A stretch of 64,000 bases of DNA from an uncultured Mycoplasmatota bacterium (lineage in GTDB: Bacteria > Bacillota_I > Bacilli_A > Izemoplasmatales > Izemoplasmataceae): positions 434,001 to 498,000 of the forward strand of contig CAJXVW010000001.1 of the NCBI GenBank assembly GCA_913062645.1, read 5' to 3'. The position numbers and the translations under genes were made by a program. The notes beneath the pieces were generated by a model that had not been told where the DNA came from, made no database searches, and saw only the letters and a list, made by a program, of their open reading frames with translations. This document shows positions 9,022 through 19,986 of this stretch, piece by piece; the first letter of the stretch is position 1, and each line of letters starts with the position of its first letter.

Positions 9022-9052
9022 AAAAAAAAGCCAATCCGGAGATTGGCTTTTT
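9022..9052 (-). terminator. Terminator of the PrsA-like lipoprotein gene
   Basis: Inverted repeat aaaagccaatc / gattggcttttt with a 4-base loop. Read on the minus strand it is followed by a run of T, 12 bases after the lipoprotein stop codon and upstream of alr. Confidence 0.8.
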
Positions 9053-9064
9053 GGTGATATGGTG

Positions 9065-11572
9065 TTACTCGGCGTCGGCATCGAAACCTTCGGGGAAGTT
9101 GACATCATAGAGAATGTCAAGAACGTTGTTGAGGAAGGCGATGCGGTCGGCTTGATCGGTGGCGTACTGTGGATTGTTGCCGAGGATCAGCTCGGCCGTA
9201 GCAATCGAGAAGCCACTGGTGGTGAAGTAGGCATCGAATACTGGTTTGTAATATGCTTCGAGTGCGTCGTAGACGCTGGTCGGAAGGATGACGTCGGTCG
9301 TTTCCCCGATGCGTTCGGCGAAGCGGATCTCGATGTAGAGTTCGACTTGGCTCTCGTTGGGAGCGACGGTCGTACCTTCCGAGCCCTCGCTGTAGTCGCC
9401 GTCTTCGTCTTCGTATTCGGCGGTCGGCTGGTCGAATCCGTCGCCTTCGGTGGCGCGGATCAGATGCAGTCCGAAGTCGGTTTGAACAAGGCGGTCGTCG
9501 AGGTATTCATCGACGTCTTCCAGGCTGTTCTCAACGAGGATCACGTAGTCGTCGTAGATGCGTTTGAGCGCCGTCACGAAGTCTTCGTCGTAGTTCTCGG
9601 TGGTGGCCGGAGTCAAGCTACCGTTGGTGGCGAGGTTTTGCGTGAGCAGGAAGAAACCGAACTCCTTGAACTCTTGCCACTCGTTGGTGTCGTCGTTGAT
9701 GAGGCTTTCGTTGTATTCTTCGACGATTTCTTCGAAGCTCATTTCGTCGTTTTCAACCTTGTCGATGATCAGGTTTTCCAGATCGACGACGAGGGCGTTG
9801 TAGGTGGTGAGATCCGCACCGCTGAGGCCGTCGACATAGTCGTTGTACTCGTCGCCGCTGAAGTCGAAGTCGAAGTCGACATAGGCGAGCAGGTGCGTAG
9901 CGTTGAGGCTGAAGTATTCATCGACTTTGGTTTGGATGAATGTTTCGGCTTGCTGGTAAGCGATCATGTCACGGACGAGATACGGTTGGAGACTGCCGAT
10001 AACGAACAAATCACGGATGACGTCGGCTTCGGTGTAACTGCCGAAGGCGAGCACGAGGAACTCTTCCCAGGTGTAGTTGGCGCTGGAGAACCCATAGGCG
10101 GCATATCCATCGCTGGAGAAGATCGATTTCATCTCACGCAGTTCATCACGATGTTCGACCATCTTCTCGTTGTTGCTGTTGAGATAGTCGTGCGATTCAC
10201 CGTAGATGTCAGTGTAATATTCACTTTGCAGCAGGCTTTCGGCTTTGACGATTTCAATCGTGTAGTAGGTGCCGAGAATGTTCTGCATGTAATCGAACAG
10301 CAAGTCGGCGGTGATTTCCAGATCACCGAAGGTTGCGACCAAACGGTCGTCGCCCTTGTTGTCGAACTCTTCGTCACCATTGAAGGCGTACTGCAGTTTG
10401 AACATCGGGTCGTACACTTCGAGTTCGTACTGGTCCCACAGCGCGTCCATCGCGATGTTGATCGCGTTCGTCGTGATGCTGTCTTCCACCATCTCATCCT
10501 TGAGCGCATCGATGGTGGCCTGATCGAGATCTTCGAAGGCGGTCACATCGTCTTGTGCCACTTTGAAGACAAGCAGATCGAACACGTCGATCGACTGCAG
10601 GCGATAGCTGTAGCGAACGTCGTCTTCTTCGAGACTGAGCGTATCGAAAATGTAGTCGGCGAAGTCGACATAGGGGTCGTTCGCGCTACGGTTTTCGGTC
10701 ATTTCGGTATAGTTGTAAGTGAACTCGTCGGCATGGTCGGCGCAGAAGTCTTCGAATGTGATATCGGTGGCGATCGGAGTGTCCGACGGATTCATGATGT
10801 TGTACAGAATCAGGAACTCTTCAAACACTTCTTCATCGGTCATCTGGGTCGTGTTGGTCTCATCGAAATTCCCGGTGAGAACTTCATCGATCGGCAACGT
10901 ACCGAAGTATTTTCCGAAACCTTGGTTGTAGTTGGGAACGAGGTTGTTCTCCTCGAACAACGCATTGGCTTCCGCCGAACTGTAGAAACGGATCGGAAGA
11001 ACACAGACATCACCTTTGGTGGTGTCTTCGTAGTAATTCTGAATGGCTTCTTCGTCGATGAACAGGCTGTCGCCTTCTTCGGCATCGAGAATGAACTCGC
11101 GGGTGTACTTTTCCTTCGCGACATTGAGTTCGGCATAGGCTCTGAGGTCTTCGTCATCCAGCGGGTCGAAGCCCATGATGACAAGACTCTGTTCGAATGC
11201 TTCGATCAGGTCCGCTTCACGGTCGGGATCTTCCTGGATTTCGGCGATCCGGTCCGGATCGTTGGTGCCGTAGATGGCTGCTTCGATGGCATCATCGATT
11301 TCCGTCTGGGTCAGATTGTCGACGTACTCGCTGAGGAGATACTCTTCGAGGTATTGGTTGAGGTAGTTGACGCCGTCGGACAGTTTCATCATGTCCCACA
11401 GGTCCTGGTTGGTGATGGTGATGTCGCCAACGGTCAGGTATACGTCCTCGCCGTTGGTGAGCTGTGGTGTAACGTTGCGGTCGGTGACGCTGCTACACCC
11501 GAAAGCAAGGCCCAGGGTAACGCCGAAAATCCCCAGGATAATTCCTGCTTTGATCAAAATTCCTTTGGTCAT
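9065..11572 (-). CDS. Large PrsA/SurA-like lipoprotein (putative extracellular foldase)
   Basis: The 835-residue protein starts with a signal peptide and lipobox LAFGC (Cys about 26), so it is membrane-anchored outside the cell. After this comes GDITITNQDLWDMMK, the typical start of SurA/PrsA N-terminal chaperone domains; a second copy, FGDLEITADLLFDYMQ, appears near the middle, so the protein may hold two tandem units. Near the C terminus, TDFGLHLIRATEG resembles the last strand of a parvulin-type prolyl isomerase (FGyHiIkv). It is more than twice the length of PrsA and very acidic. The isomerase assignment is tentative because most of the parvulin core is not clear. ATG 11572 is chosen: AAGGAG is 8 bases upstream; a GTG at 11581 is possible. 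Confidence 0.6.
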   Translation of the reverse strand: MTKGILIKAGIILGIFGVTLGLAFGCSSVTDRNVTPQLTNGEDVYLTVGDITITNQDLWDMMKLSDGVNYLNQYLEEYLLSEYVDNLTQTEIDDAIEAAIYGTNDPDRIAEIQEDPDREADLIEAFEQSLVIMGFDPLDDEDLRAYAELNVAKEKYTREFILDAEEGDSLFIDEEAIQNYYEDTTKGDVCVLPIRFYSSAEANALFEENNLVPNYNQGFGKYFGTLPIDEVLTGNFDETNTTQMTDEEVFEEFLILYNIMNPSDTPIATDITFEDFCADHADEFTYNYTEMTENRSANDPYVDFADYIFDTLSLEEDDVRYSYRLQSIDVFDLLVFKVAQDDVTAFEDLDQATIDALKDEMVEDSITTNAINIAMDALWDQYELEVYDPMFKLQYAFNGDEEFDNKGDDRLVATFGDLEITADLLFDYMQNILGTYYTIEIVKAESLLQSEYYTDIYGESHDYLNSNNEKMVEHRDELREMKSIFSSDGYAAYGFSSANYTWEEFLVLAFGSYTEADVIRDLFVIGSLQPYLVRDMIAYQQAETFIQTKVDEYFSLNATHLLAYVDFDFDFSGDEYNDYVDGLSGADLTTYNALVVDLENLIIDKVENDEMSFEEIVEEYNESLINDDTNEWQEFKEFGFFLLTQNLATNGSLTPATTENYDEDFVTALKRIYDDYVILVENSLEDVDEYLDDRLVQTDFGLHLIRATEGDGFDQPTAEYEDEDGDYSEGSEGTTVAPNESQVELYIEIRFAERIGETTDVILPTSVYDALEAYYKPVFDAYFTTSGFSIATAELILGNNPQYATDQADRIAFLNNVLDILYDVNFPEGFDADAE

Positions 11573-11599
11573 GTGTATCACTCCTTATTATTTACGCAA

Positions 11600-11628
11600 T
11601 ATATATCATATCATTTTATCTTTGTAAA
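11600..11628 (-). promoter_or_regulatory. Promoter of the PrsA-like lipoprotein gene
   Basis: On the minus strand, TTTACA (11623-11628), a 17-base spacer and TATATA (11600-11605). Confidence 0.5.
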
Positions 11629-11703
11629 AACAACTGTAATTTACCGCAAATTCCATGAACGGCCCAAGTTGCACATTTCTCAGCACATATTACACCATAA
11701 CAA

Positions 11704-11732
11704 TTGTAATTGCGAGTGGAATCTACTATAAT
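11704..11732 (+). promoter_or_regulatory. Promoter of walJ and the kinase gene
   Basis: TTGTAA (11704-11709), 17-base spacer, TATAAT (11727-11732), 22 bases before the walJ ATG. Confidence 0.65.
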
Positions 11733-11754
11733 TCTAGTAGACTGGAGTGGTACC

Positions 11755-12543
11755 ATGAAATTCACAATCCTTGCAAGCGGATCCGGAGGCAACGTCACCT
11801 ACTTGGAAAGTGGCGATACGACCTTGTTGATCGACTGCGGCATTACCTACCGTCAGATTGTCCAGCGACTCCGTCAACATGACCTGAAATTGGACAACTT
11901 GTCGGCCATCCTGATCACCCATGAACACACCGATCACATCAAGGGTCTCGATGTGACACTTCGGCGCCACGATGCCGCTTGTTACATGACAGCCGCCACC
12001 TATGACGGCATCCATCCTCGGCAGAAGAGCAATTACAATGTTGCCCAAATCGCCTTTGTCGATGCGTTCGAGCCATTCTCGATCAACGACATCACCGTCA
12101 CCCCGTTCCGCATCTCGCACGACGCCTCCGACGCGGTCGGCTACCGGATCGAAGCGGAAGGACGGACGTTGGTGTACGCCACCGACATCGGATATTTGCC
12201 CAAACGCGATTACGATTTGATTCGCAACGCCGATGTCTACATCTTCGAATCCAATTACGATGTCACGATGCTCTTCACATCCAGTCGCCCATTCTATCTC
12301 AAACAACGGATCGATTCCGTCAAGGGTCACATGTCCAACGCCGACAGTGCCTACAACATGGCACAGCTCGTCGGCCCGCGTACGAAACAGATCGTCCTCG
12401 CCCACCGCTCCCGCGAGTGCAACACCGATGATCTGGTGATTGAAACCTACAATGAGGTATTCCGCGAATACGGACTTGACATCGCCGAGTACCATCTGGT
12501 CGTCGCCAAACAGGACGAACCGACCACCTTATTCGAACTTTAG
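11755..12543 (+). CDS. walJ: WalJ/YycJ-type metallo-beta-lactamase fold hydrolase
   Basis: The 262-residue protein starts with FTILASGSGGN and has the metal motif THEHTDHIKG, then 'HDASDAVGYRI', 'YATDIGY', 'FESNYDVTML' and 'GHMSNADSA', the pattern of YycJ/WalJ proteins. These are cytoplasmic di-metal MBL-fold nuclease-like proteins linked in Bacillota to coordination of replication and division, usually at the end of the walRK operon. That operon is not present here. GGAGTGG precedes the ATG. The downstream kinase gene begins 11 bases after the stop with its own AGGAGGA. Confidence 0.85.
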   Translation: MKFTILASGSGGNVTYLESGDTTLLIDCGITYRQIVQRLRQHDLKLDNLSAILITHEHTDHIKGLDVTLRRHDAACYMTAATYDGIHPRQKSNYNVAQIAFVDAFEPFSINDITVTPFRISHDASDAVGYRIEAEGRTLVYATDIGYLPKRDYDLIRNADVYIFESNYDVTMLFTSSRPFYLKQRIDSVKGHMSNADSAYNMAQLVGPRTKQIVLAHRSRECNTDDLVIETYNEVFREYGLDIAEYHLVVAKQDEPTTLFEL

Positions 12544-12554
12544 GAGGACAACGC

Positions 12555-13430
12555 ATGACCAACGAACAACGCATTCAGGAAGTCGCTGCTACGGTGTTTG
12601 ACGTCAACCCTACCGCCGTGAGCGTCGACCATCGTCTGATGGGCGGCATGAGCAACTACACCTACGTGTTCACCGTCAACGACGAAAAGTTCACCTTCCG
12701 AATCCCCGGCAAGAATGCGGAAAAATTTGTTGACCGTGACATAGAGAAAACCAACATAAAAATCGTTGACAAACTGGGTCTCAACAACGATACAGTATAT
12801 CTGGATGTCGCATCCGGGATGAAGATCGCCCGCTATCTCGAGGGTCAACCACTCAGCACGACGGATCCTCTTGGTCATCTTATTGAAGCGGCCTACGTTC
12901 TACATCGGATTCATGATTCCGAACTCCGCGCCGTCAACGACTACAATCCGCAACAACGACTTGCGAGATACGAAGGACATCTTGCCGAGTTTGACTTTGA
13001 CCACTCGGATCGATACAACAATTTGAAAGCTCGTTGGATGGCGCAACGCGATGCGTATGTGGATCCATCACGCTGGACACTGTGTCATGGCGATTCGCAG
13101 ATCAGCAACTTTGTTGTCACCGACGATGGCCTGCGGCTGATGGACTGGGAATTCACCGGCAACAACGACCCGTTCTATGACATCGCCTGCTTCGGCAACA
13201 ACGACTTCGGCCATGCGTTGGCGCTCTTGCCGGTCTATCTTGGTCACGAACCGAGCGTCGAAGACTACAATCGTTTGTATTTCTATCGTGCCTATCAGTG
13301 TCTCCAATGGCACAACGTGGCACTGTACAAGGAGTTCATCGGACTGTCGGTCGATCTCGGGGTTGATTTCGCAATGGTCGCGAATCTCTACCTGGACAAG
13401 ACTGAAAAGTTTCTAAACAGCATCAAATAG
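12555..13430 (+). CDS. Choline/ethanolamine (LicA-like) kinase family phosphotransferase
   Basis: The 291-residue protein has an aminoglycoside/choline kinase fold. Visible are the nucleotide-binding region 'GGMSNYTYVFTVNDEKFTFRIPG', a helical 'VLHRIHDS' stretch, the catalytic loop HGDSQISNFV (HGDxxxxN) near residues 177-186, and the metal-binding LMDWEFTG. LicA-type enzymes phosphorylate choline or ethanolamine for head-group or surface decoration; thiamine kinases share these motifs, so the substrate is not certain. It is cytosolic, second gene after walJ, and ends at a strong terminator. Confidence 0.75.
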   Translation: MTNEQRIQEVAATVFDVNPTAVSVDHRLMGGMSNYTYVFTVNDEKFTFRIPGKNAEKFVDRDIEKTNIKIVDKLGLNNDTVYLDVASGMKIARYLEGQPLSTTDPLGHLIEAAYVLHRIHDSELRAVNDYNPQQRLARYEGHLAEFDFDHSDRYNNLKARWMAQRDAYVDPSRWTLCHGDSQISNFVVTDDGLRLMDWEFTGNNDPFYDIACFGNNDFGHALALLPVYLGHEPSVEDYNRLYFYRAYQCLQWHNVALYKEFIGLSVDLGVDFAMVANLYLDKTEKFLNSIK

Positions 13431-13454
13431 ACCAGCAGCGCTGGTCTTTTTTAT
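13429..13454 (+). terminator. Terminator after the LicA-like kinase gene
   Basis: agaccagc / gctggtct stem with a 3-base loop followed by six T, overlapping the stop codon. Confidence 0.85.
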
Positions 13455-13520
13455 GGTTTTTTACAAATAATCAAGCCAAATGTAAGTGTTTTCTTTTCCG
13501 CAAAAAAACCGGATGTGATG

Positions 13521-13549
13521 TTGTAAAAAAAGACAAAATGATTTATAAT
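13521..13549 (+). promoter_or_regulatory. Promoter of the PFOR gene
   Basis: TTGTAA (13521-13526), 17-base spacer, TATAAT (13544-13549), giving a leader of about 55 bases before the ATG at 13610. Confidence 0.65.
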
Positions 13550-13609
13550 CTATTACGTATGAAATAATATCTAATCATATCGATTCAAACACATTGGAGG
13601 TATTGTCAG

Positions 13610-17146
<3,537 letters not shown>

Positions 17147-17152
17147 ACAACC

Positions 17153-17181
17153 AAAAGGTGAAGTGCGAGCTTCACCTTTTT
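17153..17181 (+). terminator. Terminator after the PFOR gene
   Basis: aaaaggtgaag / cttcacctttttt stem with a 6-base loop and T run, just after the stop codon. Confidence 0.85.
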
Positions 17182-17192
17182 TATGCTCGGAC

Positions 17193-17221
17193 TTGCATTT
17201 TTCAATCGTAAGATATATAAT
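17193..17221 (+). promoter_or_regulatory. Promoter of the MgtC-family gene
   Basis: TTGCAT (17193-17198), 17-base spacer, TATAAT (17216-17221), 30 bases before the ATG. Confidence 0.55.
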
Positions 17222-17251
17222 TATATGTTCCCAATGAAAGAGGTGAAACAC

Positions 17252-17758
17252 ATGGACAACCCCATCGATGTATTGTACATATTGGAGAGTCTCGGATTGA
17301 CGTTGTTCTTTGCTGGTCTGATTGGTTTTGAACGTCAGAGCAAGCACAAGGTTGCCGGATTGACCACTCACATGCTGGTCGCACTAGGTGCGGCGTCTTT
17401 GGCTGTCGTTCAAGAGTATTTGTTCCAAGACACAATGGCCATCGTGTTGGAATACCAGGACAACAACGCCGTGATTCAGGCGATCGTCCTCGAACGCCAG
17501 CGCATCGTCGCCGGAATCGTTGCCGGTGTGGGATTTTTAGGCACTGGTACGATCATCAAGACGAAGGGCTCGATTCATGGATTGACAACAGCTTCAAGTC
17601 TTTGGATCGCCGCGATCATTGGCATCTCTTTCGGTCTCGGACACTATTTGCTCGGCATCATCGTTTCCGTTCTCGCGCTATTGACCCTTACCATTGTCAA
17701 ACGCATGTTCCGGACTCTGTACGTCGAAGAGACGGACGTCGAGATCGACGAGGGATAG
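17252..17758 (+). CDS. MgtC/SapB family membrane protein
   Basis: The 168-residue protein has about four membrane helices and MgtC motifs: LFFAGLIGFERQSKHKVAGLTTHMLVALGAA near the N terminus and IVAGVGFLGTGTIIKTKGSIHGLTTASSLWIAAIIG. This conserved membrane core is shared with MgtC virulence factors and SapB; roles proposed in the family concern magnesium limitation or control of ATPases. The C-terminal soluble domain of longer members is absent. Start 17252 follows GAGGTGAA. The SGNH hydrolase gene begins 25 bases after its stop. Confidence 0.88.
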   Translation: MDNPIDVLYILESLGLTLFFAGLIGFERQSKHKVAGLTTHMLVALGAASLAVVQEYLFQDTMAIVLEYQDNNAVIQAIVLERQRIVAGIVAGVGFLGTGTIIKTKGSIHGLTTASSLWIAAIIGISFGLGHYLLGIIVSVLALLTLTIVKRMFRTLYVEETDVEIDEG

Positions 17759-17783
17759 GACATCACAACAAGGAGGGGATGGC

Positions 17784-18392
17784 ATGACGTTCAAACAACG
17801 TTTCCGCAGACAAGCAGCTGACATCGGCCGACGTGAGTTCGAACCGGGTGGCATCGTGCTGCTTGGCGATTGTGTCATGGAGCAGTTCGACATCGCACGG
17901 CATCTGCCCGATGTCACCATCTACAACAACGGCATCTGTGGTGACACCACCATCACGCTTCAGGAATCGCTTTACAAACGGGCGATCAAGTACAAGCCCA
18001 GCAAGTGTTTCGTGTCGATCGGCACCAATGACTTGCGCGATGGCAGCCTGAGTGTCAAAGAGATCTACCAGAACATCATCGACATCGTCAACGAACTGCG
18101 TCGTCGCAGCCGACGAACCGAAGTGTATCTGTTCACCACACTGCCCGTCAACCCGGCCAACAAGGATTGCATCGATCGGACGATCGTCGATGCCATCGAC
18201 AATGCCGAGGTGAGCATGCTGAACTATTATTTGCGCAACTTCGCCCGGCGTCATCGATTGCATCTGATTGATGTCAATCGTCAACTCAAGGATGACTTCG
18301 ATCAACTGTGTCTCAACTATACGACCGATGGTTTTCATCTCAACGAAACCGGCTACGAAATGATCACGAAATTGATTCGCCAACATGTATGA
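17784..18392 (+). CDS. SGNH/GDSL-family hydrolase with Cys at the nucleophile position
   Basis: The 202-residue cytoplasmic protein has the four GDSL blocks: block I 'IVLLGDCVMEQFD', block II glycine in NNGICGDTT, block III 'SIGTNDLRDG', and block V 'TDGFHLNETGYEMI' with the Asp-x-x-His pair. In block I the serine nucleophile of GDS is replaced by Cys (codon TGT at 17871-17873). The family acts as esterases, lipases or carbohydrate deacetylases. With Cys it could be a thiol hydrolase, an acyltransferase-like variant or inactive. AAGGAGGGG supports the start. It probably shares a transcript with the MgtC gene. Confidence 0.8.
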   Translation: MTFKQRFRRQAADIGRREFEPGGIVLLGDCVMEQFDIARHLPDVTIYNNGICGDTTITLQESLYKRAIKYKPSKCFVSIGTNDLRDGSLSVKEIYQNIIDIVNELRRRSRRTEVYLFTTLPVNPANKDCIDRTIVDAIDNAEVSMLNYYLRNFARRHRLHLIDVNRQLKDDFDQLCLNYTTDGFHLNETGYEMITKLIRQHV

Positions 18393-18417
18393 CAGACGCC
18401 TGACCGTCTGTCTTTTA
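18391..18417 (+). terminator. Terminator after the SGNH hydrolase gene
   Basis: gacagacg / cgtctgtc stem with a 6-base loop followed by a T-rich tract. Confidence 0.75.
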
Positions 18418-18432
18418 TTTTACGAAAATCAA

Positions 18433-18467
18433 CGAAAATTGTATTTTCGGTAACGCTTTCGTAAAAT
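18433..18467 (+). promoter_or_regulatory. Promoter with operator palindromes upstream of the CotH-GH5 operon
   Basis: TTGTAT (18439-18444), 17-base spacer, TAAAAT (18462-18467). Inside the spacer is cggtaacgctttcg (18448-18461), close to the palindrome CGAAAnCGnTTTCG. A second perfect inverted repeat, CGAAAAT-tgt-ATTTTCG (18433-18449), overlaps the -35. An alternative -10, TACAAT, is at 18474. The arrangement matches that before the phosphorylase gene (30972-31000), suggesting one LacI-family repressor. Confidence 0.5.
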
Positions 18468-18502
18468 ATGTGATACAATGTCCTTGAAACGGAGGTGACG
18501 CG

Positions 18503-19972
18503 ATGCGAATCTGGTTGAAACGTGTCTTGATTGTGGCTGCTTTGATGACGACGGCCTTGGTGCTGCAACAGGTCAGTGCGACGTCGCTTTGGCTCAATAC
18601 GACGACCGATGACGAGCTCGTCGCCACCTTTGAACGGTTGCGGGAGCGCAGCGAGCAAATCAATGACTTGGTTGACGATACGCTCGGCATCGATCCGCAG
18701 GCGGACTTCGAACGACTGTTTGATCCAGCGGTTCGTCATACTTTCATCATCGATTTCTCACAAGCGGAGTTTGATGGTCTGATCACGGACATGACGGATT
18801 ATTATGAAGAATATGGAACGTACAAATCCAACAACTACCGTACCGTCACCGTGACCTACGCTGCCGATGACGACGTGCAAATCATCGAGAACGTCGGCTT
18901 TCGCAGCAAAGGTAACATCTATTCGCGGCGCTTGCCGATCGACGAACAAGGCAATGCCAGGGAAATCCATTTCATGCTCAAGTTCAACGAAACCTTCGAT
19001 CTACTCCCGGGAGAAACCGGCTTCAATGAGTTGAAGACCCGTGAGTTTGCCAATCTCGAACGGCTGATCTTCAAATGGAACCGTATCAATGATCCGACGT
19101 ATTTGAACGAAGTGTTCAGCTATGAGATGATGCGGCAGGTCGGTGTTCCGGTTCCTCGTGCGGGCCTGGCCGAAGTGTTGATTCGCGTCGACGGCAAACT
19201 GAAACTCATGCGCCTTTACAACATCTTCGAAGCGCACGACGAAGAATTTCTCCGCCGCGTATTCGACATCGAAGAAGTCGGCGACTTGTACAAGGGCCAA
19301 TGGTCGGCCACACTCGAGCCGATCACCTCGAGTGAGCAGTATGGCATCCGCGACTGGCGCTACAATCATCGTCCTCTCTATGGCAAAGAAACCAACGAAG
19401 ATCAATATACCTATGACACGCTGATTCGTTTCACCAACGGCATCAATCAGGCCGACCCGGCCGCACGCATCGCCTACATGCAGGAACATTTCAACATCGA
19501 TTCGTTTTTGCGGGCGATGGCGATGAATGTGCTGCTTGGCAATCCCGACGATTATCGAGGCAACGGCAACAACATGTATTATTATCTCGATCAAACGGAG
19601 TTCATGACGTACTTGCCGTTCGATTACGACAATTCCATGGGCAGTGGCTGGGACGGGGCACCGGCGTTCATCAACCGCACCATCGACAACGACATTTACG
19701 AGTGGGGCTGGTTCGACTGGAACACGTTCGAGATTCCCCTTTGGACCAATCTCATGGAACACGAACAATATCGCATCCAATACGAGAATTACCTGGAAGA
19801 GTTCATCACCAGCGGGCTGTTCAGTAACGCCAGTTACCGTGCGTTGTTTGATCAGGCTGACGCCCTGTACGGCGATTATTATGACATGTATTACGACAAG
19901 ACATCTTACATAAATGACAAAATTGATGCGGTGCTCGAGGATCTCGCCTATCATCGAGCTCTTAGGAATTGA
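18503..19972 (+). CDS. Secreted CotH-type protein kinase family protein
   Basis: The 489-residue protein has an N-terminal signal peptide or anchor (hydrophobic residues 8-21), so it is exported. The CotH kinase core is visible: 'NLERLIFKWNRINDPTYLNEVFSYEMMRQVGVPVPRAG', 'LMRLYNIFEAHDEEFL', 'MAMNVLLGNPDDYRGNGNNMYYYLD', and YLPFDYDNSMG, equivalent to the metal-binding DFD-like motif. CotH is an atypical kinase first known for phosphorylating Bacillus spore coat proteins; homologues occur with exported polysaccharide enzymes. The next gene, an exo-beta-glucanase-like lipoprotein, starts 14 bases after its stop, and the promoter resembles that of the main glucan locus, so its target may be a surface glucanase or binding protein (inference). 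Confidence 0.82.
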   Translation: MRIWLKRVLIVAALMTTALVLQQVSATSLWLNTTTDDELVATFERLRERSEQINDLVDDTLGIDPQADFERLFDPAVRHTFIIDFSQAEFDGLITDMTDYYEEYGTYKSNNYRTVTVTYAADDDVQIIENVGFRSKGNIYSRRLPIDEQGNAREIHFMLKFNETFDLLPGETGFNELKTREFANLERLIFKWNRINDPTYLNEVFSYEMMRQVGVPVPRAGLAEVLIRVDGKLKLMRLYNIFEAHDEEFLRRVFDIEEVGDLYKGQWSATLEPITSSEQYGIRDWRYNHRPLYGKETNEDQYTYDTLIRFTNGINQADPAARIAYMQEHFNIDSFLRAMAMNVLLGNPDDYRGNGNNMYYYLDQTEFMTYLPFDYDNSMGSGWDGAPAFINRTIDNDIYEWGWFDWNTFEIPLWTNLMEHEQYRIQYENYLEEFITSGLFSNASYRALFDQADALYGDYYDMYYDKTSYINDKIDAVLEDLAYHRALRN

Positions 19973-19986
19973 AAGGTGGACATAAC

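Noticed and set aside
8816-11731. Plus-strand open frame of 971 codons opposite the PrsA-like lipoprotein gene
   Set aside because: Antisense shadow: Val/Glu/Phe-rich without domains, spanning the lipoprotein promoter and the alr start region.
13481-13494. cre-like tgtaagtgttttct upstream of the PFOR gene
   Set aside because: The central CG expected for LacI/CcpA sites is TG here, so the match is not convincing.
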